DNA of 64,000 nt from Adineta ricciae (taxonomy: Eukaryota > Rotifera > Eurotatoria > Adinetida > Adinetidae). Under the pieces are notes generated by a model. The model made no database searches. It was not told the DNA's origin and saw only the letters and a list, made by a program, of their open reading frames with translations. The stretch is from assembly GCA_905250025.1 (NCBI GenBank), contig CAJNOJ010000396.1, positions 18,169 to 82,168 of the forward strand, given 5' to 3'. Both the position numbers and the translations under genes were made by a program. This document shows, piece by piece, positions 1-12,462 of this stretch (position 1 is the first letter of the stretch; every line of letters begins with the position of its first letter).

Positions 1-339
1 TTTGAGAAACATGATTGGTTGGATTTTCGTTTAGTATCAATTTGCCCACTCGATGAAGAGGATATAATTTATGCGAGAATATTTTCGTCATATCAAATGC
101 ATTGAATGGACACAATTTCGCCTGCTCATCAGTCATTACCTTGGTGATCAAGATAACGTAGTTGTGTGTAATGAATGTAATACTGCCTTACTTGAATGTA
201 AAGTGTCCAACTGGGATAATTCTTTGCAGCAATTGCATCGGATAAATCGGTCTCCGACAAAGTTGGATGTTCGCCTGGCATCAATTTCACTTTTTTAGTA
301 CCTCCACTTCGGATGTACTGATCGCAGTATGACAAGAGT

Positions 340-1411
340 TAGTGATGGGATCGGTTCGATTTGGCATTTTCAAAATTCGGTCCTAGTCGGTCCGGTTCAG
401 AGATAAAGTTTTTCGATTCGATTCGGTTCGGTTTGAATTTAAATTATTCCTAGTGAACCGAACACAATTTTTCTTAGCGTTAATTAATAAGAGCTGCACA
501 GAAATATATAGTCAGAATAAAAAGATGTCGTCCGAAGTAGAAACAGTGAAATTCATCTAATTGGAATGTCTCATAATTAAATTACACACAATATAAAAGT
601 AGAAAATTAACAATATTGTTTTGTGTTTTGTTTACACATATTTAACAGTTGAGATACATGATTGTTGTTATTTTCTATCTACTCCTTTGTAAAGATTTCC
701 CTTAGTGTAAAATTCTGAAAAATTCTAATTGGCTAGATGTCGAATTACTTACTTAGATCAAGTAAATTATATTTATCACAATCGGTAGAGAAAATAAAAA
801 AAGAATTATTTTTCAATGGATCAGTTAGAGTTCCTTATCGCATAGAATTTTATAATCTCCTTCCATATAAGAAGTTCGCGAAGACTTCTAACGTTGTCGA
901 TGTTGCAAAATTTTATAAGGAACTGCTAGTGTGTCCGATGAGTTTATATAATTTCAATGTCTAAATTTTGTGTTCCGTTCAAACTTTTTCCAGGTGATTA
1001 TAAACCTAGTTTGGAACTAGGGGTCTACAAAGTTCAGTTCAAGTTCAGAACCGCTTATTTTCCAACAGTTCAGTTCATTCAAAAGAACTGTTTCAACAGT
1101 TCAGTCCGTCCACAATCAACGATTTTGCAGTTCTAAAGTTCATTTGAGTCGGTTCTCGAACTTGAACTTGTGCACCTCTATTTGGAACTCTTAACAACTG
1201 TTAACCCCTCAGCTTAATTATTTTTAAACTTGGCTATGAAAAAGATACAACTAATTCGTAAAGAAACGTTTAAATAGCTTTTAAAGTATGACTACTTTTG
1301 ACAAGGCTCTTCTAATCGAAGGTTTTGAAGAAAACCTCTAGTATTTGGAGTGTGAATAATATATTTCGGCTCGGTTCGATTTTGCAAAAACATGAACCGA
1401 TCCCATCGCTG
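340..1411. mobile_element. hAT-type MITE, 1,072 bp, inside a catalase intron
   Basis: The left end reads TAGTGATGGGATCGGTTC. The reverse complement of the right end reads CAGCGATGGGATCGGTTC. The ends are flanked by an 8-bp target duplication, ACAAGAGT (332-339) and ACAAGAAT (1,412-1,419), with one mismatch. TIRs starting YAG and 8-bp duplications are typical of hAT elements. The interior has no recognisable transposase; a 75-codon open frame at 737-964 resembles nothing I know, so the element is non-autonomous. Without it the host intron would be about 72 nt. A second element is nested at 1,018-1,180. Confidence 0.8.
1018..1180. mobile_element. Nested 163-bp hAT-type MITE with perfect TSD
   Basis: The ends are imperfect inverted repeats: TAGGGGTCTACAAAGTTC on the left, and TAGAGGTGCACAAGTTC as the reverse complement of the right end. 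The interior is rich in GTTCAGTTC/GAACTGAAC-like motifs and could fold into a long hairpin. It is flanked by a perfect 8-bp duplication TTTGGAAC at 1,010-1,017 and 1,181-1,188. It lies wholly inside the larger MITE, so it is the younger insertion. No coding capacity. Confidence 0.8.
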
Positions 1412-2916
1412 ACAAGAATTATGATCAATGTTTTCAATGCAGAGCAATAGTGTTTCACTCGATAGTTACTCGAAAATGAAATTTGACCCAGACATATTCG
1501 TTCTTACTGTTGATCATTTTGAATATATGTGCACCTTAATCGTTTATAAATCGAAAGCTGTCGGGCACACCACGATCAGAATTAATCATAATGATCTAGA
1601 TCGATGAATGTCGAAAAAAGAGAAGAAATCATAAAAGATAATTATACGTGCTTGATGCACAGTTTCAATATGATTAGCGACGAAATTCCAGTACACATTG
1701 GGATCTTTCATATTTGTTTGTGGATTGCGTTTCAGCGCACGAGCCAATTCGGGAAACTTAAAGTAATCAAATGAAATATATCCGACAAGAACGACAACAA
1801 CAAATTCGTACTAGAATCGGATTTCGAATGAAGAACCCAGGCGAACTGGTAGTAACTAAATCCCAAATACCTGTCATAGATAACATAATGATGGTTTGAT
1901 TTAAATGTATGAAATAGGTATACCTTCATTAGTATACATCTTCGCTGTGAAACCGCGTGCTTCGCGAATTGTGTCAACAGGACCGCTACTATCGGCTAGA
2001 AAGGAAACAGATCGACTTCTGACCCTTCGATCAATAAAACTGATGTCATCTTCTTACGACCGAGTGCTAGATTAAAACGAAATGTCAAATTGACCTACAT
2101 CTTTTCTCGAACAATACAGTTATACGCAATGAACCCTTTGGAATGTACAGCTCGATCAGGAGCATTCTGACGACTCATTTATGTAGATTCGTGTTGAAAA
2201 ATGGATGAAATTCGTCAAATAGTATCTTCCCTGTGTCTGCCAATGTTAAACCAACGAAACAACAGATAATCTAGAATAGATATGAAGGAGAAATATTAGT
2301 TACATTCAATTATTATTGGTGTTCTCCTGAATGTTTCTTGATTAAATACAACTAAGTTGATGTGTATACGCCTATTCATCTGTAGTACTTATAGATTAAT
2401 ACCAATATCGATTTCATTTCATTCCTAATGTACTTACCAATGAGGACCAATGTCTCGTTGAAAGCGATGAATTTGTTAAGGAAATAATTTCATAGTATTT
2501 TATTCAAATTTTTGCTGAAAAACATGTACAAGTGAGGATATCAATCCAGAAGTATAAATATGTAACTGACTTCGAAGAGATATACATAGAATGGGAAGAC
2601 CTTCAATACATGCATTCAGGTATAACAAACACAAATATTGATGTTTATACATTTCATGGACGTCTCAACTATACCATTTATTATCACATGTGTCGCTAAG
2701 AAAGAAACAGAATGTTTATTTCGCGTGGGTAAGACTCAATGGTTCGTAACGATGTTTTTTATTTGAGAATATTTTGGTTATATATCGTTACAACGATGTG
2801 AATTAGTAGAAATGAATTTCTTCCATATGATTAACGATTGTATTATATCATAATCAGAGTATCGAGAAAAGTTTGGTCGGTAAAATAATAAAAGTTTGTT
2901 TGCAGTAGGTATGAAA

Positions 2917-4293
2917 TCAGTTTTCTTTCTTAAGAATACTTTTGATTGGTTCAAAAAATCGCATACTTCGTGGGTCAACCGCCAACACACTGCTGTTCAG
3001 TTGATTGCATATATGAGCAAAGGCTAAATGATACGAAGGAGACGCAAATGCAAGACTACCACCCATACCTAACAACAAAAGATGAAGTATTTCAAATCGG
3101 ATTGCATTATTGTCTCACCTTTATGACCAAATGCATCTTCGCTCAATACATTGAACATATTGTCATACAGTTGAAATCCTCCTCTTGCAAAAGTTGATGC
3201 TAAACCAAACATAATTTGATCGACTTCATTTTCAGGTGTAACATTTTCAGTAGCCAGTGCTAATACTTTCTTGCTTAGAAGACATTTTTTCTTTTGACCG
3301 TTCTCATCAATATCATCGATAAGCGAAGCATAGATTCGCGCCATAGTATGAGCATTCGCAATACCATTAACAGCGGGCAAAGCTGCACGATGTAGTCGAG
3401 GATCATTGAAAAAATAAGCCTCACTATTGGCTGATTGCATAGGGAAAGCACCACTGCACGTAATAGTTCTCGCTACTATCGGTTCCATCGGAGGAAAATT
3501 AGCAGCAGGTATATTACTCTTAAAGAAGAATAAGCAATAAGGTATTTATTGATAATTACTGCTCAACATTCTGATTTTCCTACCTCTTTTTCAAGGAGAG
3601 GAGCGACGCGTGCTTCAACTTGGTCATCAGGTATTCCCACGTAGAATTCAGAATCTAATTCGTCACGAACAAATTGACTATAGGAACGATGCTGTGGATC
3701 GACGCGTTGAATCAATTCACCAACTAAAAATCCAACCGTGTAAGCATGATAACCGTGACCTGATCCAGGCTTCCAGTAAGGTTTCTGAGCAGCTAATAAA
3801 GAAGTCATTTTGTTCCAATCATACACATCAGCTGGCGTAAGATCCTGATCAACGCATGGTATTCCAGCGCGATGAGCAAGAAGATCGCTTACCGGTATAT
3901 CCTTCAATGATATATGCGACAACAAAACCATCATCAATATAGAATACATACTTGCTTCCCATTAGCACCGAATTCGGGCCAATATTGAGCAACAGGTGTC
4001 TGATAATCAAGCCATCCTTTTTCGACGCATAGTGCAACAGCTGCAGCTGCAATTCCTTTGGACGTTGAGAAAACAAGTTGTAGCGTATCAGGTGTGTATG
4101 GTTTTTGCTTGGTTTTTGCGTCTTTCCAGCCACCCGCCAGATTCACAACACATTCCCCTCGATAATAAATACATAAGCTTGCTCCGACATCGAGACCTTC
4201 ATTTAAATTTTGTTCAAAAACTGCACGTATACTCTCCCATCCCGCAGCTACATGGCCAAATACATTGCTGTTATTGTTTGACTCTACGGACAT
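2917..4293 (-). CDS. Serine beta-lactamase-like hydrolase, 4 exons
   Basis: Exons on the minus strand are 4293-3952, 3901-3584, 3518-3119 and 3068-2917, encoding about 403 aa. The three introns are about 50-65 nt, GT-AG, and keep frame. The protein fits the class C beta-lactamase/EstB/LACTB-like family: the STSK nucleophile motif (SxxK) near residue 80, the block DIPVSDLLAHRAGIP, and a C-terminal FGHKGMGGS motif. I do not see a classical YxN. There is no signal peptide, so it is probably a cytosolic esterase or peptidase-like hydrolase; the substrate cannot be told. Start: the first in-frame ATG is at 4,293. An upstream catalase relic lies on the same strand. Confidence 0.85.
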
Positions 4294-7153
4294 TATCAAA
4301 TATTAATATGCGTAATAGCGCACGTTTTCTTCTCACACGTTCTTTTGCGACAAACACAGAGTATAAACGGACAACTTTTTTTTCTCGTTCTCATATTGGG
4401 GGCAACGATACGATACACAATCTTTTTGAAGGATTGTCTTTGACGATGCAGGCAAGACCAAAGCTTGCTCTTTCAATTTTTATCTCAGCTTGATGACTCA
4501 TAAAATGTAATATTCCACTTGATTGGCGTTTTTGTTCACGAACACAGCTATAATGCTAAAGAATTATTTCAATCACACATCGCGTCACTGAAAAGTTAAG
4601 AAATTTTTCGTTTTGCTAATACTTTCAAGAATGATGAATCATTTGACTAATCGCAGAACGAAATAAGAAAGAAAATTTTATATTTCACACTGTATCATAC
4701 CAGCGATGATACCCATCAGCAGTTCAGATATATCCACAGTTTTAGTTGATTCATGTCAGTTTACTAACGTTTAGCGAGTATGAGGGTAAATGGAAAATGC
4801 GAACAACGTTTAATTTTTTCTTCATTGATTATTTTTCCATCTGTGCACCAATTTAGTAAAACGTTCTCTATTAACTTGGTACCGTTTAAATTGCATACTG
4901 TAGCGGAGTCCAAAACACAGTCAGCTCGACTTTTAGTGTTATTTCCACCTTCATAAATGCTTTTTTTCTAAATAATTTTTCAATTCTCCAAAGAAGGTGT
5001 ACATTTAATATATGAATGAACGAAAGACTTCTATTTATTTCCTTCATTCAACTAAGTACTTGCCTTGTATTTTATTCGAATCTCAATCTTGCTAAGATGC
5101 CGTTAAATTTCTATTTAGGCGTCTATAAATACCTTATGTGTTTTGTTTTCTACCCTTATGAACGGTCTTATAGTCTCCCTCAAATGCTCATCTCACATCT
5201 AAATCGACAAAAACAATCAACATGAACATAGAATTATAGAAAGCTCAGCTACTTCCAGAATCTTTTATATATAACAATATACCAGCAAGAGAGAAAATCA
5301 TATTAATCTCGATGAGACAAAACAAACAAAAGGTAATTTTCATCGACATAGTGTACACTAGCGTCTTGGATGTTCTTTTATTAAAAGAATACAAAAAGGC
5401 CGTTAGTACTAAAGTGTGATATAAGATGGAGTTCGACTGGAATAGTTTTATTCGCAAATACCAATCATTTGGAAGGAAAAAAATGAGACACTATTTGATT
5501 TATTATTTAGCAACGAATCTCATCAGCAGATATGCAGAATAGATCCGCGTGCAGTCGTGTGGAAAAAATGTTGCAGAGTGATTACCACCGCCCGGATAAC
5601 TTTTGAAAAATGTTTCACCATCGCGTGATTTGAGACATGACTTTTAGTAAAAGAAAACTTTGGCGACGTAGGGCAAATTTTTATCTGATTGACAGCTTCT
5701 ACATTTCTGCTTATACCATTGTTTTCTATGAAGTAAGGGAATGTGCTGACATTCATGTGTTGTTTTGTTGATCTTTGAAAAAAAAAAGGAAATACGGAGC
5801 TTTAGCTCATATTGTTAACTAATTTACACGGAATAATGAAAGACAATTTCAATTGAGAAACATTTACTTTCACCTTAATTTGTCTTCAAACGATAATTAA
5901 ATACGACAAAATCGTACGTATACCTATCCCAATCAAATATTTCAGTACAAAAAGTATTTTCATGTTGTTTTCTCTCTTTTGTCATTTAGCACAGAAAATA
6001 ATATTTCATTGCTTATTGATGAAATATAATTAATTTCTGAGTCATTAATCAACAAAATATGTTGACATACGCCTTTCGAAAAGTTCGAAGAAATTTTATC
6101 ATCGAACAGATCTTTTTGAAGATTTACTTCCAATATAAATCAATGTGTGATATTTCATTCGTAAAAGACAATTTTATCAGTCATATTTATCTTTGTTCAT
6201 CCAATATCATGAGAAAATATCAAATAAAACAAGCGAATAATCTTCATTTCTTGTTCCATTGTTATTTTCTATCTGACATTATCATTTTACCTCATTTACA
6301 ATAATATATTTTTTATTTTAAAAATTTACATTACAAGACGATAAGAATATTCACAAGTTTTATGTGAAAATCTCAGAATTTAAATGAATAAAATCTGTTC
6401 ATATGTCATGTGAAATGATTTATGATAAGATTCTCTTTTTATACAATTAATTCAAAATGGAATATTTAAATATAAATGTCATTTAATAATTCATCAGAAA
6501 AATCATTATATTTAAACAAACCGTTGATCACAATTCGAAATTAATCTCATCTATCGACAAGTTCATCGCTTTTATATTGATTTCAAATTCAAATCAGATA
6601 AACAAATTCAACATCTTCTTCTCAACTTTACACTGAAAACGTTCTGATCTTATTGGAAAGGTTTCCACTAAATCGAAATTCATCGACTAATCAATTCTAA
6701 GATCTCTTGATGAATATGGAATAACATTTATTTTTACAAATTATTTCAAATCGAATTCATCCTCTTAAGACCATTTTCCAATTTCAATTCTTAACCAAAC
6801 TATTATAACGAAATGAAGTAATCTAAGTTTCAAGTGTTTTCTTTCAAAAAAGATTCAAAGACTAAAAATAATGTTGAAATCGAATTATTCATTAAGCTTC
6901 GTTTCATCTGGCCTAGCAAACACAAGTCTATTTCGAAAGATTAGGTCGAACGTATAAATTTTAAAGTCGACCAATTACAATGAGTGAAAAACTTCTCACA
7001 TCAAGGATTTATTTTATTCATCCTTTCTTCTCTCTTACTGTTCTGCATTTTAACCATTTTTTTAATTCCCATTCGTTTTTTTTCTACAACAAAAGTTTAA
7101 AACAAACTAGTAAAATGTTTTTATTCTTTTTCTTCCGACATTCACATTTCGCG
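4294..7153. other. A+T-rich intergenic stretch, no gene recognised
   Basis: Only short open frames without family resemblance or splice structure. Long A/T runs and a very A+T-rich section at about 5,800-6,900. I see no RNA gene or transposon end here. Confidence 0.5.
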
Positions 7154-8535
7154 ATGGCCACGTCTGCAACTAAAGCACGATATGCAACCTATGCAAAAGG
7201 TAAAGGGACTGTTCAGTGTTATGGATGTTCTCAATCGTTTTGCTTTAATCATCTCACAGATCATCGACAACAACTCAGTCAACAATTCGACCAAATTGAA
7301 ATGACACGAGATCTTCTATCGTCAAACACTAACAGAACACACCGACAACCCACAAAATCATTCACTCATCGATCACATCAACCAATGGGAACAAGACTCG
7401 ATCAATCTCATCAGAAAATTAACAGCAGAAGAAGCAAAACAACACGTACAGATATATACAACTTGTCACTTATCGGAAATGGAAAAGAAATTGAATGAGT
7501 TAACAGAACAACTGAGAGAGAGAGTCGAAATGAAAATGATTTTATGGAAACAGATCTTCTACAATGGAATGAGAAACTGACTCGGATGAATGAAGAGTTA
7601 CTGAAACTACCGAACATCAAAGTGAAACAAAGTTCAACACCATTGATAACAAAGATCAATGTTCAGACATTCTATGGTCAGGGTAAAATAATTCTTCATC
7701 GTTGATGGGTGATTCTCGTACACATCGAGATTCACATTAAATATCATTTTGGTTTTTGTAGGTATGTCAAATATCCCAAATATCAGTGTAAATGTAAACT
7801 GGGTGCAGAATGGTGTCATAGTAGCTGGCGGTCATGCGCAAGGTAATGGACTTAATCAATTAAACTACCCATATGGTATATGTATTGATTCTCAGGAGAC
7901 AATGTATGTGGCTGATTTTGGTAATCATCGTATTGTGGAATGGAAGAAAGGTGCGACGAGTGGTCAAGTAGTTGCTGGTGGCAATAGACAAGGCAGTCGA
8001 GATGATCAGTTGAAGAATCCAATTTGTGTTGTCGTCGATGATGAGACTAATTCGTTGATTATAAGTGATTGAGTTAATAGTAGAATAAAGCGATGGTCTC
8101 GTCACAATGGCACAAGTGGAGAAGTGATCATTTCTGATGTGATATCTGCTGGAATAGGAATGGATGGTGGCGGATATCTCTGTTTCCGACTATGGGAGAC
8201 ATGAAGTTCGACGATGGAAGATTGGTGATCGAAATGGAGAAGTCGTGGCAGGTGGAAATGGACAAGGAAATCGACTTGATCAACTGTATGCACCTTGTGG
8301 TGTGTTTGTGGATAAGGATCATTCTGTATATGTGGTGGACAGTGGTAATCATCGAGTGATGCGATGGTGTGCAGATTCACGAGAAGGAAATGGGATAGTC
8401 GGTGGAAATGGAAAAGGATAAGGAACGAATCAACTGTATCGTCCTCTGAGTTTATCATTTGATGGAGAAAATAGTTTGTATGTGGCTGATTGTTATAATC
8501 GTCGCATCCAGAGGTTCACTATTGACGTGAAATAA
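7154..8535 (+). pseudogene. NHL-repeat protein, broken
   Basis: Exon 1 starts MATSATKARYATYAKGKG with a B-box-like N-terminus, followed by a coiled-coil segment (QFDQIEMTRDL, later EMEKKLNELTEQLRE). After an intron of about 80 nt (near 7,682-7,761) come NHL repeats with the recurring pattern VVAGGNGQGNRLDQL...GVFVD...VYVVDSGNHRVMRW. Damage: a frameshift just after EMTRDL, a second one in the GA-repeat at about 7,520, a TGA replacing Trp after LIISD (about 8,070), another break near 8,160-8,210, and a TAA after GGNGKG (about 8,420). Two B-box Cys positions appear to be Tyr. The intact parents are a large bdelloid family with a beta-propeller C-terminus. Multiple lesions make a relic more likely than sequencing error. 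Confidence 0.8.
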
Positions 8536-9547
8536 TGTTTAGTTTATTTTCTCTTTATTATTGATCGACGAGTTTAAACTGGAAAAGACTTCTTTTTTGT
8601 CACCAGTACGCGTAATTCAAGTGACGAACTTTAATAAATTGTGAATATGTTTTATTATTCATTGCATCGTGTATTCGTACAATGCAAACGAAAGACGAAT
8701 CATCTTCAAAAAAGTGAAACTGGATGAAGAATTTTCAAGATGGTCTTCCTCGTGTGTTAAAATCGAACTTCCCACCCAGGAAATGAGTAACTGCCTAATT
8801 CGACCTATAATATAAACTTAGAATTCGTCATACAATTTCATACGTATCTAAGAATTGATTTAGTTATATATATATATCCCTACACACCCATCTCTTACTA
8901 AATCTATTCCTAAACTTACATAAATAGATATGCATATGTATTTATACTTGAATTGATATGAATCTGTCAAAAGTCCATTTATATAATAAAGGTCGAATTA
9001 GTCAATTCATAAGTGTGAAATATATTTATGGGTATTTGAACATTCTGCTCTATTTGATGAAAAAGACGTTTCTATATCGTGATTATTTCCGACTTTCTAC
9101 ATAGAAAGATGATGGATGACTAACTAAACACAGAAGGAGAAAAAGTGAATGTTCTTAGTCGCTGAAAAGATTTTATTTGGACAATAGGACGATTTACGTG
9201 TACAATATTTGATGAAACCATCGATTCAGAAACATGTACAGTAAACCTAGTTCGATGGGTAGGTTTTTAGATAAATCTGCACAGATCTACTGAGAACATT
9301 CGCTACAGAATGCTCTTGACAGTGTTCTTTGTCATCAATCATCGTCTGTTATATATGAATAAAAAATCTAAAGTCACGCGATCATTCGTTGTTTCTTAGA
9401 TTATAGAAAGGTATATTTAGCATAAAGTTATGACGCCAGTCATTTAAGTCTTTTTCGTAATAAATCATTTTGCATAAAAAGGACTTTCTTGAGTTGATTT
9501 CATAATTTAATCTTTCTTTCTCAATCGACGTGTACCTTAAAATTACA
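8536..9547. other. Intergenic, A+T-rich
   Basis: About 1 kb between the NHL relic and the first two-span membrane gene. A short (TA)n run lies at about 8,864-8,878. No other feature seen. Confidence 0.5.
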
Positions 9548-10873
9548 ATGGATATAACAAATTCCTTAAAGCGTTTTATTCGTCGGCTGCTAATTTCTGT
9601 TAGAGAACTTAATTTATTTTCCACATTCGAAGATGATGATTCCCATGAACTTCGTAATCAAATTCTTGCTACACGTATTTATCTTAGTTTGTTAATCGTT
9701 TCTGTACTAAGTCTTTGTATTTATACATCACTTGTCTCAATTACGGAAACGATCATTATTGACAAACCCACATATAAACAATATCAAAAACTCATCGAAA
9801 ATAATCACAATCCTCAATGTCAATGTAAATACATCTCAATAGTTTATGATCAATTTATTGATTTACAAGCAGTTTTTCATCCTGTCTGTTCATCGGATTT
9901 TGTTAGCGACAAATGGATTTATTTTCTGCATGGTTTAGATGACGAATCGTATAGCAAGACTAAAGATTTTCATCGCAATGCCGTATATTCTTTTGGACTG
10001 CTTCGTTCCTTATGTGAATTGGCTAAAACAACCGTTAACGAAAATGTCCAACAACAACTACCATTGAAATCTTATATCACCTCTCACGTCAAAGGAGTCG
10101 ATGGATTTTTTAAAGAAATTTTCTCATTTCTTGACACCCTTATTCTAACAGAAGAAACAAAGTTAACACAGTTACTGACAATATTCCGTCGTCTTATCAT
10201 TACACAAGAACTCATCTCCACACAATCAACAAATATTCGGTTGTTTGCAGAAACATCGTCCTTGATGCCAGGACAACAGCGAAATCCTACCGTTACAACG
10301 CGGACCTATTATCATAAAAAAGTCGAAACACGCTGTGACTGCAGACGTTCCACATGTGTTGAAGAATATATACTTGAAAGTGTGAAAAATAAAAATATTC
10401 TGTTCATCATTCCAAATTTCTATCAAGGTTGTTTTATTACCGATTCGTTACTTCAATCGAGTCTTACTTATTTCTACAATAAAACATGCATTGAACAACT
10501 ATTATTTCATCTAAACTCTTCATTGATTATTACTCCAATCAATTTAAATTTGTCATCAAAAAAATTATTAAATATTGACGAAACTGTTGACGAACTAATT
10601 AATCATTTGATGGTCTATGAATGGAATAAAAGTATTAGTTTTATGAAATATTATGAATTATGTGAGCCACTTCAATGCATTTACACATATAATCATCGAT
10701 TTGTTATAACTTATGTTATTACCATTCTTTTGGGTCTTCTTGGTGGTTTAGTAACTGTACTTCGAATTTTGGTTCCATTCGTTATACGAATGATTAGAAA
10801 GAAGCGAAAAGACAATGATATACGTAAGTATTGGACCTGTTTAAAAAACATGTTATTGAAAACTGTCGTGTAA
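9548..10873 (+). CDS. Two-span Cys-rich membrane protein, paralogue 1
   Basis: 441 aa from the ATG at 9,548 (context ACAATGG). The open frame extends a few codons upstream but without another ATG. A short cytoplasmic N-terminus ending RELNLF is followed by membrane span 1 (about 41-64), then a large loop of about 320 residues with paired cysteines (CQCKYIS, HPVCSSDFVSDKW, CDCRRSTC, CEPLQC), then span 2 (about 386-412, containing LLGLLGGL) and a basic tail. Two spans and a Cys-rich ectodomain resemble DEG/ENaC or P2X topology, but I see no diagnostic signature, so the function is unknown. First of three tandem same-strand paralogues. Confidence 0.8.
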   Translation: MDITNSLKRFIRRLLISVRELNLFSTFEDDDSHELRNQILATRIYLSLLIVSVLSLCIYTSLVSITETIIIDKPTYKQYQKLIENNHNPQCQCKYISIVYDQFIDLQAVFHPVCSSDFVSDKWIYFLHGLDDESYSKTKDFHRNAVYSFGLLRSLCELAKTTVNENVQQQLPLKSYITSHVKGVDGFFKEIFSFLDTLILTEETKLTQLLTIFRRLIITQELISTQSTNIRLFAETSSLMPGQQRNPTVTTRTYYHKKVETRCDCRRSTCVEEYILESVKNKNILFIIPNFYQGCFITDSLLQSSLTYFYNKTCIEQLLFHLNSSLIITPINLNLSSKKLLNIDETVDELINHLMVYEWNKSISFMKYYELCEPLQCIYTYNHRFVITYVITILLGLLGGLVTVLRILVPFVIRMIRKKRKDNDIRKYWTCLKNMLLKTVV

Positions 10874-11089
10874 AATCGTTATTTTCATAGTAGATTTCGT
10901 GTATCAACATTAGAAAATTTAGATTAATATTTAGTTTCGAAAGCATTCGGAGTTTGTGCTTTGTCCAATGATACGAGACTTGTAACTCAGATTTGGAAGG
11001 AGATGGTTTCGTTATCGAATAACGAAACGATAAAGAAACAGAAAATGAGCAAATTGATGTTTTCCGCTTTTCTTTTTTTCATATCTTAG

Positions 11090-12462
11090 GTATCTCCAAG
11101 CGATTATGGTTGAAGGAGAAAATAAAAAATTTCAATTTGTTCAAATCGATTCCACCTTCAAAAGATTATGAAATCATTTATCCTCAAGTTGTGTCTACAT
11201 ATCTTTATATAATTGTATTTCTTTTATCATTTGTTGTTCTCATCATTTATACATCACTCTTAACACAAACAGTTACTGTCATTGTTCGTTCACCATCGAT
11301 TGAACAATATGAACGATTGAAAGATCAACATTCGGATACTCTTATATGTGAATGTACACAAATTTCGATTGATTTACAAACATTTATTCAGTTATCACCT
11401 GAATATCATCAAATTTGTACGAGTATTTATGTCACAGATGAATGGTATAACTATTTGCGCAGTTTTACTATTTTCAATGGTACATCTGAAGACATAGGTA
11501 TACTTCCCTTTGACTTTCGTGCAACAACTGGCCCGAGTTTCTTTCGTACACTTGAGTTGTTTTGTAAGATTGTGGATGATATTATTCAGAATCATCTCAA
11601 AATATTTAATTCAACTATTTATGTCACAGGAACAGTCGAGGAAAGGTTGAATTTTCTCGAACAACATAATCAAAGTGTTCAGTTATTTAAAAGCACAATT
11701 CAAAATACCTTCTTCTCTTCTTTAGAAATGTTTTTTGATATTTTACATGGCAATACTCTCTTTTCTTGGTCAATGACAAATCATATGATAACTCTCCGGT
11801 CTTTACCATTCTTATCTATTGTAATGGCAACAAGAACTTATGATGAAAATTGTGTATGTGTGTACAGTGGTAAAACCTGCTTTGAGCCAGCACGTATCTT
11901 CCATCTATATTACAACGGTACTAAGATCGATCACGAACGTTGGACCGTTCCATACATTTACAGCGGATGTTACATATTAACAGGTGTCATGGCTTCTGAT
12001 TTACGATGTTTATATCATCCATCATGTCTATCTGAATTAATCAAAAATATCCGACCAACGTACAAAATGAATGCTAGTCTATTAAAAGAACATTCATCAA
12101 CTTCGAAATTTAACTCACGAACACCAATTTTCTTATTGATTCGCGAAGCCATGGTTGAACGATGGAAGGAGAATATTAGTTATGAGCAATACTATGAAAA
12201 ATGTAATCCAAAACGATGTACATATACATATGCACAACGATTTCTTATCGGTTATATAATTTCAACAGTTTTTGGTATTGTTGGTGGATTATCATCGATA
12301 CTGAGATTAATCATACCGAATTTAGTACAATTTGCCAAGAAAATGTTGAAGAAAATAAGAAATGAAGATGATAACAATGATCAGGACGACGAAGAAAATC
12401 CAAGAAGTATGAGTTTTCAATCATCTTCTCTCTACACAGCCATTTCGGTTATAATCTGTTGA
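11090..12462 (+). CDS. Two-span Cys-rich membrane protein, paralogue 2
   Basis: The main exon encodes about 457 aa and begins after a likely splice acceptor (cttag at 11,085-11,089). No in-frame ATG lies at the expected place, so a short upstream first exon, which I could not locate, must supply the start. It matches paralogue 1 in order: NLF before span 1, span 1 (STYLYIIVFLLSFVVLIIYT), a QTVTVIV and CECTQIS segment, CTSIYVTDEW, CVCVYSGKTC, CNPKRCTYTYAQRF, span 2 with GIVGGL, and a longer acidic/Ser-rich tail. The function is unknown; channel-like topology is possible. Confidence 0.75.

Larger units (their letters stand above)
1..2280 (-). pseudogene. Catalase-like relic, 3' end off the left edge
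   Basis: Minus-strand translation gives catalase blocks in the right order: RAVHSKG (around the distal His), DTIREARGFTAKMYTNEG, WDLV...FFIRNPIL, FPELARALKRNPQTNMKDP, SDRGVPDSFRFIND, KFHFR, SDAIAAKNYPSWTLYIQ, then VMTDEQAKLCPFNAFDMTKI running to base 1. The blocks are joined by short introns, for example 140-191, and one of about 55 nt between NPIL and FPEL. Decay is clear. A TAA replaces the Tyr codon after FRFIND (about 1,540). The N-terminal third is frameshifted. The GNNTP segment with the distal Asn reads TTSSP. One intron donor reads GC instead of GT. Intron 318-1,469 contains a transposon. The heme-ligand Tyr region lies outside the window. Family identity is confident; exact exon limits are not. 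Confidence 0.75.

Noticed and set aside
1-2280. The hAT element as the event that killed the catalase gene by exon disruption
   Set aside because: The target duplication lies inside a reconstructed short intron, so the insertion need not disrupt coding; the stop codon and frameshifts are separate lesions.
5523-5756. Minus-strand 77-codon frame in the A+T-rich region
   Set aside because: No homologous pattern, no splice context, and composition like its surroundings.
7040-7153. Upstream extension of the NHL N-terminus starting at 6,980
   Set aside because: The extension is Phe/His-rich poly-T translation. The ATG at 7,154 matches the family start MATSATKAR.
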